Positions 52,349-62,693 of a DNA stretch of 63,047 nt are shown here, piece after piece; position 1 is the stretch's first letter, and each line of letters opens with the position of its first letter. This DNA comes from Marinicella sp. (GTDB taxonomy: Bacteria > Pseudomonadota > Gammaproteobacteria > Xanthomonadales > Marinicellaceae). The stretch lies in assembly GCA_028284365.1 (NCBI GenBank), contig JANQRW010000004.1, forward strand, positions 1 through 63,047, in the 5' to 3' direction. The notes beneath the pieces are model-generated. The model was not told the DNA's origin. It saw only the letters and a list, made by a program, of their open reading frames with translations, and did not search any database. Made by a program: the position numbers and the translations under genes.

Positions 52349-54175
52349 TCAGTGAACCAATTGGTAAAAGAGCTTAGGTAACTTTTTCGGCAGATCAAGG
52401 GCATTGCTCAAATGAATATAACCCTGATTTCCAAACAAATAAGGCAGGTAATCTGAAGCCTGATAATCAATTGAAACACAAAATGGCATTAAACCTGCTG
52501 TTTTGGCTTCCTGGACTGCTTTTTTAGTATCTTCCAAACCATATCGGCTTTCGTATTTGTCCAAGTCATTGGGTTTACCATCGGTCAGAATGAGTAATAA
52601 TTTTTGTTGACTGGCTTGCTGAATCAGTTGTTCAGTGGCGTAGCGAATGGCGGCACCCATGCGGGTGTAATAGGCTGGTTTAATCGCGTGGATCTGATTT
52701 TGACAATGTGCGTCAAATGGCTCATCAAAACCCTTGATTTCATAGTAACGTATGTGATCACGTTTTTTCGAGGTAAATCCGGCAATAGAAAACCTTTCAT
52801 CTGCAGCACTTAAACTTTCAGCCAACAAATACAATGCTTCTTTAATCACATCAATAACCTTTTTGTGATCATTAACATGGGCATCTGTTGACAGTGACAA
52901 ATCCGTTAAAATCAAGCTTGATAAATCGCGACTTTGTTGACGCTTTTGTCGATACAACAGCGGCTCTGATGTATGTCGCCCAGCGTACAGTAACGTGTTG
53001 AAATCAAGGTATGCCTTAAGATCAATTTCCTCGCCGTCAGGCTGTCGATTATTCCACACACTTATGGGTTTTAACGATTCAAATTGTCGTTTTAGTTTCC
53101 GTGCTTGCTGCTTCAGGGTGTCAGGCCATTGCACTTGATCAATTAACCTCAGTTGCATCAACTGTATTGAGCAGTGATCGGTGAGGAATTTTTGTTGTTT
53201 ATAATCCCATTCTGGCAACAAAATACCTTCTTTTAAAACAACATCATCATAATCGCTTGATGGTAAATCAAGATCAATGCGTATTTTGTTACTGGTCTCA
53301 CCATTGTTGATACTTAACTGATCCAAGTCATCAGCCACCCGAAAAGCGTCTTCATCATCACCATCATCCTCGCTGCGGTCAACGTTGATAAACTCAGACC
53401 ATGAGAACATGCTCTCCAGCCTGAAGGACATAAAGCCATCTTTACTTGCCTTGTCATCAACTTGTTCAGCTTGATATCGCTTATTTTTACTGGGTGATTG
53501 TTTGCCAGAATTACCACCAACCTCACTTTCTTTTCTTGTTTTGAAAGCAGCCATTGCCTGTTCATCAACCGCTTTAAGCCACAAACTAACTGGTTTGGGC
53601 ATGTGCTGGTAGTTATAAGCCAAGTCATTGAGTTTAAATGGATTGGAAAGAACTTCCTGTATGGCTTGTTCAGCCTTCTGAACCGCTTCTGGTAATGTGT
53701 TGATGGCAGGCCTTTGGGGTAAATGAGCGTTGACCAAGCGGTTGTATGTTGTTTTCAAACCAGGCCATTTAGTTAACACTTGTTGTGTCAGGTATTGGTT
53801 CTGTTCTATCACATGTTTGGTATTGGGGGCCAAGTTGAAACTGGCCATGGCTGTCAGCCAAAAATACAATTCCTCATTCAGCTTTTTATCAGGGAAATAA
53901 TCAATTTTTTCTGGTAAATATAAATAATCACCACTGAAATGACCTGACTCAGATTTTTTTCCAGCACCTGAGATCTTTTGTAACCAGTTGCGGTGACTGT
54001 GATTGGGTAAAGCAGAGGTGAATCCAATCGTGATACCTGCATCACCTCCCAAACTACGAAAGAATATGGCAATTTGTTTGTTAAAATCAGCCAGTTCAAC
54101 ACCATATTTTGGGTAATGAAAACTACTCTTTTGCGTGATGAAATGATGCCACTTCTGCCCGACCCATTCTTCCAT
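52349..54175 (-). CDS. norD: NorD, VWA-domain nitric oxide reductase activation protein
   Basis: The 608-aa soluble protein carries a C-terminal VWA domain (about 415-600) with the metal site D-L-S-L-S-T near 423, followed by T-R-M-G-A and L-T-D-G-K-P-N-D near 550. An acidic, low-complexity region is at about 260-285. NorD and the MoxR-type NorQ are needed for activation of nitric oxide reductase, probably for insertion of the non-heme iron. It is the last gene of the nor operon, 3 bp after the polyferredoxin gene. Confidence 0.92.
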   Translation of the reverse strand: MEEWVGQKWHHFITQKSSFHYPKYGVELADFNKQIAIFFRSLGGDAGITIGFTSALPNHSHRNWLQKISGAGKKSESGHFSGDYLYLPEKIDYFPDKKLNEELYFWLTAMASFNLAPNTKHVIEQNQYLTQQVLTKWPGLKTTYNRLVNAHLPQRPAINTLPEAVQKAEQAIQEVLSNPFKLNDLAYNYQHMPKPVSLWLKAVDEQAMAAFKTRKESEVGGNSGKQSPSKNKRYQAEQVDDKASKDGFMSFRLESMFSWSEFINVDRSEDDGDDEDAFRVADDLDQLSINNGETSNKIRIDLDLPSSDYDDVVLKEGILLPEWDYKQQKFLTDHCSIQLMQLRLIDQVQWPDTLKQQARKLKRQFESLKPISVWNNRQPDGEEIDLKAYLDFNTLLYAGRHTSEPLLYRQKRQQSRDLSSLILTDLSLSTDAHVNDHKKVIDVIKEALYLLAESLSAADERFSIAGFTSKKRDHIRYYEIKGFDEPFDAHCQNQIHAIKPAYYTRMGAAIRYATEQLIQQASQQKLLLILTDGKPNDLDKYESRYGLEDTKKAVQEAKTAGLMPFCVSIDYQASDYLPYLFGNQGYIHLSNALDLPKKLPKLFYQLVH

Positions 54176-54178
54176 TAA

Positions 54179-55126
54179 TCAATCCTCAAAACAATGGGTA
54201 GGGATTTCAGCTTTGCGGCCAAAATCACGTTGAGATTTATCCAAAGCACAATCATTGATCAACATTTTCAGCAGTGGTGTTTGATCGTTTTGTGCCTGAA
54301 CTTTGGTACAGCTGTCCACGCAGGCAAAGCATTGTGTACAGGTGAAGATTTTGCGTTTGATGGCACGGGGTTTCAGGCGCATTGGACAAGCATGTTCGCA
54401 TGACTTGTCACAACTTTTACAGTCTCTGGCCCGGCTGGCATGATAACCCACCACCATGCCTTTCTTGTTCCCCATCCAAACCAGCGATTGGAACACACCA
54501 ACAGCACAAGCATAACGGCAAAACAAATGCCGAGCAAAAATAAACTCAACTGTAAAAACCACTGCAACTGCAGTTAGGAAAATGGTTTCATATTTGGATA
54601 AATTGAAAGTGGCCAATCCATAGTAGATGTCTTGAGGAGGTAACAGGTAAGTTATGGCAATCACGGCCCAGCAGAAAGCAAAACCCACAATAGCAAAGAT
54701 GATCGGAACCCACCACCAAACATTGCGTTTATATTTTGTGCCATCTTGTTGTTTTTCAGGGATGATTTCCTTGTCCCACAGACTTGGTTTCCCAATGGCT
54801 CGTTTCATCAGGTTATTAATACTTTCAACCGCCAGAAAATGCGGGCATAGCCAACCACAGTAAAGCCTGCCCCATCGCCAAGCTATCAACAAAAACAATG
54901 TGACTGTGAGTAAAATGGGTAATATTGCCACCCACAAGACCCTCAAAACCAAAGCAGTATTTGATAATTCAGGAAATACTGTGAGATTCAACTTCCAGTC
55001 TTGCCCAAACAAAATAAAATGCCCCTGATTTAAATCCAGCCTGAATATATCCAGAATAGGTGTCAGCACAAATATCAGCAAAAAAATCAGCTGGTAAATC
55101 CGACGTTTGTGCAACTTATTTGGCAT
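54179..55126 (-). CDS. NapH/CcoG-like membrane polyferredoxin in the nor operon
   Basis: The 315-aa membrane protein has about five transmembrane segments in the first 210 residues. The Y-C-G-W-L-C-P motif (about 88-94) and C-R-Y-A-C-A-V-G (about 204-211) are typical of the NapH/CcoG/RdxA branch. Two [4Fe-4S] motifs follow: C-K-S-C-D-K-S-C-E-H-A-C-P near 237-249 and C-T-Q-C-F-A-C-V-D-S-C near 263-273. Such proteins pass electrons from the quinol pool or reduce metals for cofactor assembly. Placement between norQ and norD, with 1- and 3-bp gaps, suggests a role in assembling or feeding nitric oxide reductase; this is inference. Confidence 0.85.
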   Translation of the reverse strand: MPNKLHKRRIYQLIFLLIFVLTPILDIFRLDLNQGHFILFGQDWKLNLTVFPELSNTALVLRVLWVAILPILLTVTLFLLIAWRWGRLYCGWLCPHFLAVESINNLMKRAIGKPSLWDKEIIPEKQQDGTKYKRNVWWWVPIIFAIVGFAFCWAVIAITYLLPPQDIYYGLATFNLSKYETIFLTAVAVVFTVEFIFARHLFCRYACAVGVFQSLVWMGNKKGMVVGYHASRARDCKSCDKSCEHACPMRLKPRAIKRKIFTCTQCFACVDSCTKVQAQNDQTPLLKMLINDCALDKSQRDFGRKAEIPTHCFED

Positions 55127-55127
55127 G

Positions 55128-55520
55128 TTATGACTTAAATCGATTGCCTAAAATAGGATAGAAATAAATGATGCTTGCATTACTCTTAACCAATCCCATC
55201 AGCCCTGGAATAAGGAAAACTGGTACCACAAGCACAAAATAAATTTCAAAAGTAATCAAAGCAAAAGTACTTTTATATTGTGCCATCGACAAAACCAGCA
55301 CATTGGCAAGGATAAACAATAGTGTTGATATGGTTGCGGAAATGAATGACTGATTGATAGCCACATAAAGCAACCGATCCTGACTTTTCTTGTGCTTCAG
55401 CCAATAAAATGCCAAGAACACATAAATCAATATTGGAAACAGTAGGTTTAACAACATTAAACCATATGAAATAATGGCTTTGGCATGTGGTCCTTGATGT
55501 TCCAACTCAGGGTTGGTCAT
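55128..55520 (-). CDS. DUF4870-like small membrane protein in the nor operon
   Basis: A 130-aa protein with three or four predicted transmembrane helices. The N-terminal G-P-H-A-K-A-I-I-S-Y-G and the end I-I-Y-F-Y-P-I-L-G resemble the DUF4870/Tic20-like family. ATG 55520 (M-T-N-P-E-L) is preferred; the alternative at 55532 adds four residues. It overlaps norQ by 14 bp and is 1 bp from the polyferredoxin gene, so it is cotranslated with the nor operon. Function is unknown. Confidence 0.7.
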   Translation of the reverse strand: MTNPELEHQGPHAKAIISYGLMLLNLLFPILIYVFLAFYWLKHKKSQDRLLYVAINQSFISATISTLLFILANVLVLSMAQYKSTFALITFEIYFVLVVPVFLIPGLMGLVKSNASIIYFYPILGNRFKS

Positions 55521-56337
55521 ATAAACCACCAAACTTTGCTTCCACCACTTTCAGCAAGGCATTAAGTGTGTCTTCATCATCAGTCAATGGTTCCACCAGC
55601 GCGGCTCGACAAGCTGTCAGTAATGGTAATCCTTGTTGTACCAACTGTGCCGTATAAATTAACAGTCGGGTTGATACTGATTCTTCCAGGTCATGATCCT
55701 TTAACTGTCGTAAATGATTGGCCATGGTAACCAGTCCATCACCAAGTTCCAAATCACATCCAGTCTCTTGCGTCACTATCTTTACCTCGGTTTGTGGGTC
55801 TGGATAGTCGAAACTCATCGCCACAAAACGTTGACGAGTGGATGGCTTCAACCCTTTGAGTAAATTTTGGTAGCCTGGGTTATAGGAAATCACCAACATA
55901 AAACCAGGAGCAGCTTCTATCATTTCTCCAGTACGATCTATGGGCAAAATCCTTCGATTATCAGTCAAAGGGTGGATAGCTACAATGGTATCTTTGCGTG
56001 CTTCCACCACCTCATCCAGGTAACAGACAGCACCTTCACGTACAGCACGAGTCAATGGCCCATCCTGCCAATACGTTTCACCATTACCAATCAAATGCCT
56101 GCCAATCAAGTCTGAGGCACTTAGGTCGTCATGACAGGCAACCGTATAAAGTTTTTTGCCCAATTGCTCAGCCATGTGCTGAACAAAGCGAGTCTTACCA
56201 CAACCGGTAGGGCCTTTCAGCAATACTGGCAGTTGTTGTTGCCAAGCGCTTGTGAATATTTCCACCTCTTGACCCTGTGGCTGATAAAACAACACATTGT
56301 GGTGATTTAAGTTTTCTATATTTTTCATACTTTTCAA
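55507..56337 (-). CDS. norQ: NorQ, MoxR-family ATPase
   Basis: The 276-aa AAA+ ATPase has Walker A G-P-T-G-C-G-K-T (about 41-48), Walker B V-C-Y-L-D-E-V (about 105-111) and an arginine-finger region P-S-T-R-Q-R-F. This is the usual NorQ/CbbQ sequence class. It works with NorD to activate cytochrome c nitric oxide reductase. It lies 58 bp downstream of norB. A Met three codons in could also be the start. Confidence 0.92.
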   Translation of the reverse strand: MKSMKNIENLNHHNVLFYQPQGQEVEIFTSAWQQQLPVLLKGPTGCGKTRFVQHMAEQLGKKLYTVACHDDLSASDLIGRHLIGNGETYWQDGPLTRAVREGAVCYLDEVVEARKDTIVAIHPLTDNRRILPIDRTGEMIEAAPGFMLVISYNPGYQNLLKGLKPSTRQRFVAMSFDYPDPQTEVKIVTQETGCDLELGDGLVTMANHLRQLKDHDLEESVSTRLLIYTAQLVQQGLPLLTACRAALVEPLTDDEDTLNALLKVVEAKFGGLYDQP

Positions 56338-56395
56338 TACAGCGGGTCAAAACACCCTTTGAATATGAAAAGGTGTTTTAACCCTAGTCCAGAGG

Positions 56396-57796
<1,401 letters not shown>

Positions 57797-57808
57797 TTAA
57801 TCTCTCCT

Positions 57809-58243
57809 TTAACCTTGGATATTGGGTGGCCAATCTTGGGTATCTATGCCATTGGTGTATTCCAGAAAGTCTGCAATGGCATCCAATTCTTCTTCAGTCA
57901 AATTGAACTGCGGCATACTCCTGCGACCTGGAATGCCATTTACAGGGCGACTTTTAATAAATGCTTTAATGGCTTCTTTGCTGTTGCCATAACGCTCATA
58001 AACATTACCAAGCTCAGGTGCAAAATATGCCCCTTCACCCAATAAGGTGTGACACCCAATACAGTTGTTTTCTTCCCACAGACGCTTGCCATGGGCCACT
58101 GATTCTGTGATGGCCTGACTGTTATCGCTTTTTGGCAATTTTCTGTGCGTATCTACAGTTAATCCAATGAACAACAGCACAAAGAACAATGAGCCTCCGT
58201 AATAGATGTTCCTGGCCATACTTTTAGTGAATGCTTCTTTCAT
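57809..58243 (-). CDS. norC: Nitric oxide reductase cytochrome c subunit NorC
   Basis: The 144-aa protein has one N-terminal transmembrane anchor (about 13-31) and a periplasmic cytochrome c domain. C-I-G-C-H at 61-65 binds heme and the Met in R-R-S-M-P-Q-F near 109 is the axial ligand. It passes electrons to NorB. It is the first gene of the operon, with a Dnr box 101-114 bp upstream of its ATG. Confidence 0.95.
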   Translation of the reverse strand: MKEAFTKSMARNIYYGGSLFFVLLFIGLTVDTHRKLPKSDNSQAITESVAHGKRLWEENNCIGCHTLLGEGAYFAPELGNVYERYGNSKEAIKAFIKSRPVNGIPGRRSMPQFNLTEEELDAIADFLEYTNGIDTQDWPPNIQG

Positions 58244-58343
58244 TTTGACCTCGATAGATGTGATTAAACCACCATTTCAATGACCTGTTCGGCAATTCTA
58301 CTGGCGGATGCGGTTATGTTAATTTTTTGTCAAATGGTGTGCC

Positions 58344-58357
58344 TTGATGTAGGTCAA
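58344..58357. promoter_or_regulatory. Dnr/Anr/Fnr box of norCB
   Basis: TTGATGTAGGTCAA matches TTGAT-N4-GTCAA, 101 bp upstream of the norC ATG. It overlaps a second short inverted repeat, GGTCA-ATCC-TGACC (58352-58366 region). Confidence 0.75.
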
Positions 58358-58381
58358 TCCTGACCTAACAAATTTTCAAAT

Positions 58382-58411
58382 AAAAAAGCCGTGTTCGCAG
58401 TGAACACGGCT
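58382..58411 (-). terminator. Intrinsic terminator of the porin gene
   Basis: AGCCGTGTTC (58387-58396) and GAACACGGCT (58402-58411) form a perfect 10-bp stem with a 5-nt loop, followed on the minus strand by six T residues, 27 nt after the porin stop codon. Confidence 0.88.
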
Positions 58412-58437
58412 CAGCAGGGACAAGCACATTGGATTGT

Positions 58438-59649
58438 TTAGAAATTAGCGTTTAGCATAAACCAGTATTTATTGGTGTCAGCCTTGATGTCTGCAGCATC
58501 ATATTGTGCTGCCTTAACCAATGCCGAAAAGTTTTTGCTTAGCTTTTTACTGATTGAAAAGTCAAGCTCACTACCAAAATCCCCTGAGCTGCTTTCTGCA
58601 TCAAACTGATGGTATTTAACCAACCATTTAAAACCCTCAACAGCACCTTTGGCTCCGATGAAAGTATCTTCAAGGCCAGCACCAGGTGTACCGAGGAATT
58701 GATCAGCCCAACCATTAAAAGCATGCAGTGTAGCCAGTGGTGTTCTGAAAGCCGCACCGGCCTTACTGGCATCACCCTCCAGTACTTCATAGCCACCAAA
58801 AAATGTAACATTTTCGAGCACCAAACCTAAATCCAACCGCGCATAATTCGCATCGTAATTAACGGGGTTGTTGTGAGCATCAGATTGTTGTACAAATTCA
58901 ACACCCATGGTGAATTTATTATCACCCATGGGCCAGTGCGTTTTGAATGAAGCGCCTAAAGTTGCTGTTGAAAAAGCAGCAAGCTCTTCATTATCAATCT
59001 TGTAGTAATAAACAGTCAGTTTATTGCGGTCATTCCACTTGTTAGACCAGTTCGCAAGAAAAGTTTGGTGATCGTGGTCTCCAGCTGCCACATCATCTCC
59101 AAAGATCCTATTCACATTTTCAATATACGACATGAACAGTTTACCCCCTGCCAAACCAGTATTCAATGAGATGGCGTCGTAGGTTTGTTCATTTTGTCGC
59201 CAACCAACCCCTCCGACGAACCTTTGATTATCTAACAATATTCTTTGGCGACCTAATTTAACTCCCGTGTTGTCATTGAAAGCATAATTGACCCAGGCTT
59301 GGTTGATTTCGGTACCGGTAGGATCTGCAACCACTGGGTATTGTCCATTATTTGGTGTGTTACCAGCACCCGCATTGTAATTGTCACCAAACACTTCCAT
59401 GACATTATCTGCTTCAATAAAAAAATTAAAGCCGTTATAAGTAGCGGTTTTGTAATTCAATCGGGTTCTCAAAGTCGAAGCATTGGCATCTCGATTAAAA
59501 TTATCCTGATCAACATGCTCGAACCGATACCTGAATGACAAATTAACATCTCCATCACTGAATGACTGAGACCAAGAATCAGCTACATACGAAACTGCAC
59601 ATGACAAGCCCATGGCCAAAATTGTTACCGTTTTAACGCTTCTTTTCAT
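58438..59649 (-). CDS. AlgE-like (alginate-export family) outer-membrane porin
   Basis: The 403-aa outer-membrane protein starts with a signal peptide (cleavage near D-S-W-S-Q) and is rich in amphipathic beta strands. F-R-Y-R-F-E-H-V, T-R-L-N-Y and K-L-G-R-Q-R-I-L-L-D-N-Q-R-F-V-G are typical of the AlgE/alginate-export porin family, which in denitrifiers often sits near nir/nor genes. It ends with F as a barrel-assembly signal (A-N-F). A Dnr box lies 60 bp upstream. It probably lets an anionic substrate such as nitrite or nitrate across the outer membrane; that is inferred from context. Confidence 0.8.
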   Translation of the reverse strand: MKRSVKTVTILAMGLSCAVSYVADSWSQSFSDGDVNLSFRYRFEHVDQDNFNRDANASTLRTRLNYKTATYNGFNFFIEADNVMEVFGDNYNAGAGNTPNNGQYPVVADPTGTEINQAWVNYAFNDNTGVKLGRQRILLDNQRFVGGVGWRQNEQTYDAISLNTGLAGGKLFMSYIENVNRIFGDDVAAGDHDHQTFLANWSNKWNDRNKLTVYYYKIDNEELAAFSTATLGASFKTHWPMGDNKFTMGVEFVQQSDAHNNPVNYDANYARLDLGLVLENVTFFGGYEVLEGDASKAGAAFRTPLATLHAFNGWADQFLGTPGAGLEDTFIGAKGAVEGFKWLVKYHQFDAESSSGDFGSELDFSISKKLSKNFSALVKAAQYDAADIKADTNKYWFMLNANF

Positions 59650-59708
59650 TTCGAATTTCCTGTGTCTATAAATCGCTGTAAATTCTAAGAAAATCTAAGT
59701 AAACGTCA

Positions 59709-59722
59709 TTGACTTAAATCAA
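59709..59722. promoter_or_regulatory. Dnr/Anr/Fnr box of the porin
   Basis: TTGACTTAAATCAA matches TTGAC-N4-ATCAA, 60 bp before the porin ATG. The site overlaps the last codons of the modB gene. Confidence 0.75.
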
Positions 59723-60424
59723 TTGGCTACCAGCAACTCTGCTTTTTTTGTTCTGAATCCAGTAAATCAAAAATATCAATACAAATGCCAATATCAACAA
59801 AATAGCTGAAAGTACATGTGCTTGGGCATAATTAAGCATTTCAACCTGGTTATAAATTTCAATCGCAATGACTTTGGTTTCACCAGGAATGTTGCCCCCC
59901 ACCATCAACACCACACCAAACTCACCCAAAGTATGAGCAAAGCCCAATACCGTAGCAGTCAGAAATGCACGTTTCGTTAATGGTAAGGTGACTTTAAAGA
60001 ACAACCGCTTGCCCGTTATTCCTAAAGTTTTAGCGGCATCTTGCATGCGGGGATTGATACTTTCAAAACCATTTTGTAGCGGCTGAACCACAAATGGCAG
60101 GCTGTAAAACATCGACGCAATAACCAAGCCCATAAAAGAAAAGGTCAAAGCCGAACCCGTTATACTGACCCAAAAAGACCCTAACCAACCCTCAGGCCCC
60201 AACAACATCAACAAATAAAAACCCATCACTGTGGGCGGCAACACAATGGGTAAGGCAACCAGGGTTTCAATCAATGGTTTGGCTCTGCATTTAGTTTGTG
60301 CCAGCCAATAGGCCAAAGGTGTGGTCAGTAAAACCAATACGATTGTGGTAACACTTGCTAATTTAAAGCTGAGCCACAATGCAGTTAAATCAGGCCATTC
60401 AATCACTTTAAACTGACCTATCAA
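59714..60424 (-). CDS. modB: Molybdate ABC transporter permease ModB
   Basis: The 236-aa inner-membrane permease has about five or six helices and the ABC-coupling loop region E-S-I-N-P-R-M-Q-D-A-A-K-T-L-G. The typical ModB phrase P-I-V-L-P-P-T-V-M-G-F-Y-L-L is at about 60-73. It moves molybdate (or tungstate) with ModA and a ModC ATPase, but no ModC gene is in the window; the porin follows instead. The start overlaps the modA stop by 4 bp. The 3' end overlaps the porin's Dnr box. Confidence 0.92.
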   Translation of the reverse strand: MIGQFKVIEWPDLTALWLSFKLASVTTIVLVLLTTPLAYWLAQTKCRAKPLIETLVALPIVLPPTVMGFYLLMLLGPEGWLGSFWVSITGSALTFSFMGLVIASMFYSLPFVVQPLQNGFESINPRMQDAAKTLGITGKRLFFKVTLPLTKRAFLTATVLGFAHTLGEFGVVLMVGGNIPGETKVIAIEIYNQVEMLNYAQAHVLSAILLILAFVLIFLIYWIQNKKSRVAGSQLI

Positions 60425-61158
60425 TAACCACTTGTTTTAATGATGTCGCGTGCCGCATCTGATAACATGAATTCTTTGAAAGCCCGAGACAGTTTAGGTT
60501 GTTTACTGCGTTTTAACAACACCATGGCTTGTTCAATTGGATCATAATACCGAGGAGAGATATCAGACCAGCACTGATTTTCTTTTAATTCATAACCAAC
60601 CAACAATGATTTGGCAACTAAACCAGCAGAAGCATTTCCAGTTGCGACCATTTGCATCGCTTGAGAAGCATTCTGCCCCATAACCAGATGGTTTTTAAAG
60701 TTCTTGAAACCACCGAGGTTTTCCAAATACTGTTTAGCTGCCTGTCCATAAGGCGCCAGTTCAGGATCAGCTATTGCCAAATACGTCCACTTGCTTTCAG
60801 AAAAAACTGGCGAACATTGTCCATTGAATTCGTCATTGGAAAAAAACACCAAGTTACCTGTGGCATAAACTAAATAATCAGATGCTAACCCTGCCTCCAA
60901 CAACAACTCAGGCCGATGCGTATCTGCAGCCATATATACATCAAAAGGCGCACCATGTTTGATTTGTGCATAGAGTTGGCCTGTTGAACCGGAAATCACA
61001 TTGATTTCATGACCCGTTGCAATTTCAAATGCAATTGCCAACTGGTTTAAAGCAGGTTCAAAATTACTGGCCACCGCAACTTTTAATTTTTCCGCATGTA
61101 CTGTCTGAAAAAAAAGACAGACAACCCAGGAAAGTAACTTTATGTCAGGTATCTTCAA
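60421..61158 (-). CDS. modA: Molybdate-binding protein ModA
   Basis: The 245-aa periplasmic solute-binding protein has a signal peptide ending near T-V-H-A. V-A-V-A-S-N-F near 28-34, G-S-T-G-Q-L-Y near 57 and F-D-V-Y-M-A-A-D near 73 are ModA-type oxyanion-pocket blocks. It captures molybdate or tungstate. It is separated from glnA by a divergent gap holding nested inverted repeats. The neighbourhood contains moaB far away but no molybdoenzyme; nitrite and nitric oxide reductases here do not use molybdenum. Confidence 0.9.
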   Translation of the reverse strand: MKIPDIKLLSWVVCLFFQTVHAEKLKVAVASNFEPALNQLAIAFEIATGHEINVISGSTGQLYAQIKHGAPFDVYMAADTHRPELLLEAGLASDYLVYATGNLVFFSNDEFNGQCSPVFSESKWTYLAIADPELAPYGQAAKQYLENLGGFKNFKNHLVMGQNASQAMQMVATGNASAGLVAKSLLVGYELKENQCWSDISPRYYDPIEQAMVLLKRSKQPKLSRAFKEFMLSDAARDIIKTSGY

Positions 61159-61196
61159 TTTGAATCCTGTTTATACATGACTCAAATAATATAAGA

Positions 61197-61256
61197 TTTT
61201 ACAGTTGGATTCCACGCAGAATTGCGTATGTTTTTAAAATCATGAAAACTGTAAAA
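61197..61256. repeat. Nested inverted repeats in the modA-glnA gap
   Basis: TTTTACAGTT (61197-61206) and AACTGTAAAA (61247-61256) are perfect 10-bp arms 40 bp apart. Between them sits ACGCA-GAAT-TGCGT (61214-61227). The set lies 33-93 bp before the glnA ATG. Dual operator half-sites or a leader structure for glnA or modA are possible. No NtrC or sigma-54 consensus was recognised. Confidence 0.5.
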
Positions 61257-61289
61257 TACCGGCATTCTTAAAAACACATGGGTTTCATT

Positions 61290-62693
61290 ATGAGCGATAA
61301 AATTTTAAATTTAATCAATGACGAAAACATTGATTTTGTAGACCTGCGGTTTTGTGACACGGCAGGTAAGGAACATCATGTCACACTGCCAGCTTCACAA
61401 GTTGATGATGAGTTATTTGAAGATGGAAAAATGTTTGATGGTTCATCAATTGCTGGCTGGAAAGGTATCAACGAATCTGACATGGTTCTGATGCCAGAAC
61501 CAGAAACTGCTTTTATCGATCCATTCAGCCAATACCCAACCTTGGTGATTCGTTGTGACATTTTAGAACCCAATACCATGCAAGGCTACGAACGTGATCC
61601 ACGCTCAATTGCCAAGCGTGCTGAGGCATATTTAAACCAATCAGGGGTGGCTGATACTGCATTCTTTGGCCCTGAACCTGAGTTTTTTGTGTTTGATGGA
61701 GTGAGCTGGAAAACCGATGCCAATGATTGTCGCTATGAAATATATTCGCGCGAAGGTGCTTGGGAATCGGGTAGCGATGCTCGTGAAAACTCAGGCCACA
61801 GACCACGCGTTAAAGGTGGTTACTTCCCAGTGCCACCTGTTGACTCCTTGAATGATTTGCGTTCAGCGATGTGTAAAGTGATGGAAGACATGGGCCTGGA
61901 AATCGAAGTGCATCATCACGAAGTGGGCACCGCTGGACAATGTGAAATTGGTGCCAGATTCAATACTTTGGTGAAAAAAGCCGATGAAGTTTTGATGATG
62001 AAATACGCGGTGCATAATGTGGCTCATGACTACGGCTATACTGCAACCTTTATGCCTAAACCAATTGTTGGTGATAACGGCAGCGGCATGCACGTACACC
62101 AATCCTTGAGCAAGGGCGGCGATAACTTATTTACTGGCGATGGTTATGGTGGTTTGTCAGAAACTGCATTGCACTACATCGGAGGTATTTTTAAACACGC
62201 ACGTGCCTTAAACGCTTTCGCCAATTCATCAACCAACTCATACCGTAGGTTGGTACCTGGTTTTGAAGCACCGGTGATGTTGGCCTATTCGGCTCGAAAC
62301 CGTTCTGCATCAGTTCGTATTCCATTTGTTAACAACCCCAAAGCACGTCGCATCGAAGTCCGTTTTGGTGACCCAATGGGCAATCCATATTTGATGTTTG
62401 CAGCCATGATGATGGCTGGGCTGGACGGTATCAAGAATAAAATCGACCCGGGTTCTGCTATGGATAAAGATTTGTACGATCTTCCACCTGAAGAAGCCAA
62501 AGACATCCCAACAGTATGTCACTCTCTGGATCAAGCTTTAGAAGCCTTGGATAATGATCGTGAATTTTTAAAAGCTGGCGGTGTCTTCACCGATGATGTC
62601 ATTGATGGCTTCATAGAACTAAAACAAGATGAAGTGGATCGCATTCGTATGGCCACCCACCCTGCTGAATTTGATATGTACTATTCTTTGTAA
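61290..62693 (+). CDS. glnA: Type I glutamine synthetase
   Basis: The 467-aa enzyme makes glutamine from glutamate, ammonia and ATP as a dodecamer. The start is ATG 61290 (M-S-D-K-I-L); an earlier ATG at 61278 adds four residues. Signatures: F-D-G-S-S-I-A-G-W near 50, the ATP-site block [12 protein letters not shown] near 263 and N-R-S-A-S-V-R-I-P near 340. The adenylylation site L-Y-D-L-P-P-E-E is present near 397, so it is of the regulated GS-I-beta class. No glnL/glnG follow. A hairpin-rich tail lies downstream. Confidence 0.96.
   Translation: MSDKILNLINDENIDFVDLRFCDTAGKEHHVTLPASQVDDELFEDGKMFDGSSIAGWKGINESDMVLMPEPETAFIDPFSQYPTLVIRCDILEPNTMQGYERDPRSIAKRAEAYLNQSGVADTAFFGPEPEFFVFDGVSWKTDANDCRYEIYSREGAWESGSDARENSGHRPRVKGGYFPVPPVDSLNDLRSAMCKVMEDMGLEIEVHHHEVGTAGQCEIGARFNTLVKKADEVLMMKYAVHNVAHDYGYTATFMPKPIVGDNGSGMHVHQSLSKGGDNLFTGDGYGGLSETALHYIGGIFKHARALNAFANSSTNSYRRLVPGFEAPVMLAYSARNRSASVRIPFVNNPKARRIEVRFGDPMGNPYLMFAAMMMAGLDGIKNKIDPGSAMDKDLYDLPPEEAKDIPTVCHSLDQALEALDNDREFLKAGGVFTDDVIDGFIELKQDEVDRIRMATHPAEFDMYYSL

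Noticed and set aside
61200..61230. Sigma-54 promoter for glnA
   Set aside because: CACG and TTGC elements are present but the GG/GC spacing does not match the -24/-12 consensus.
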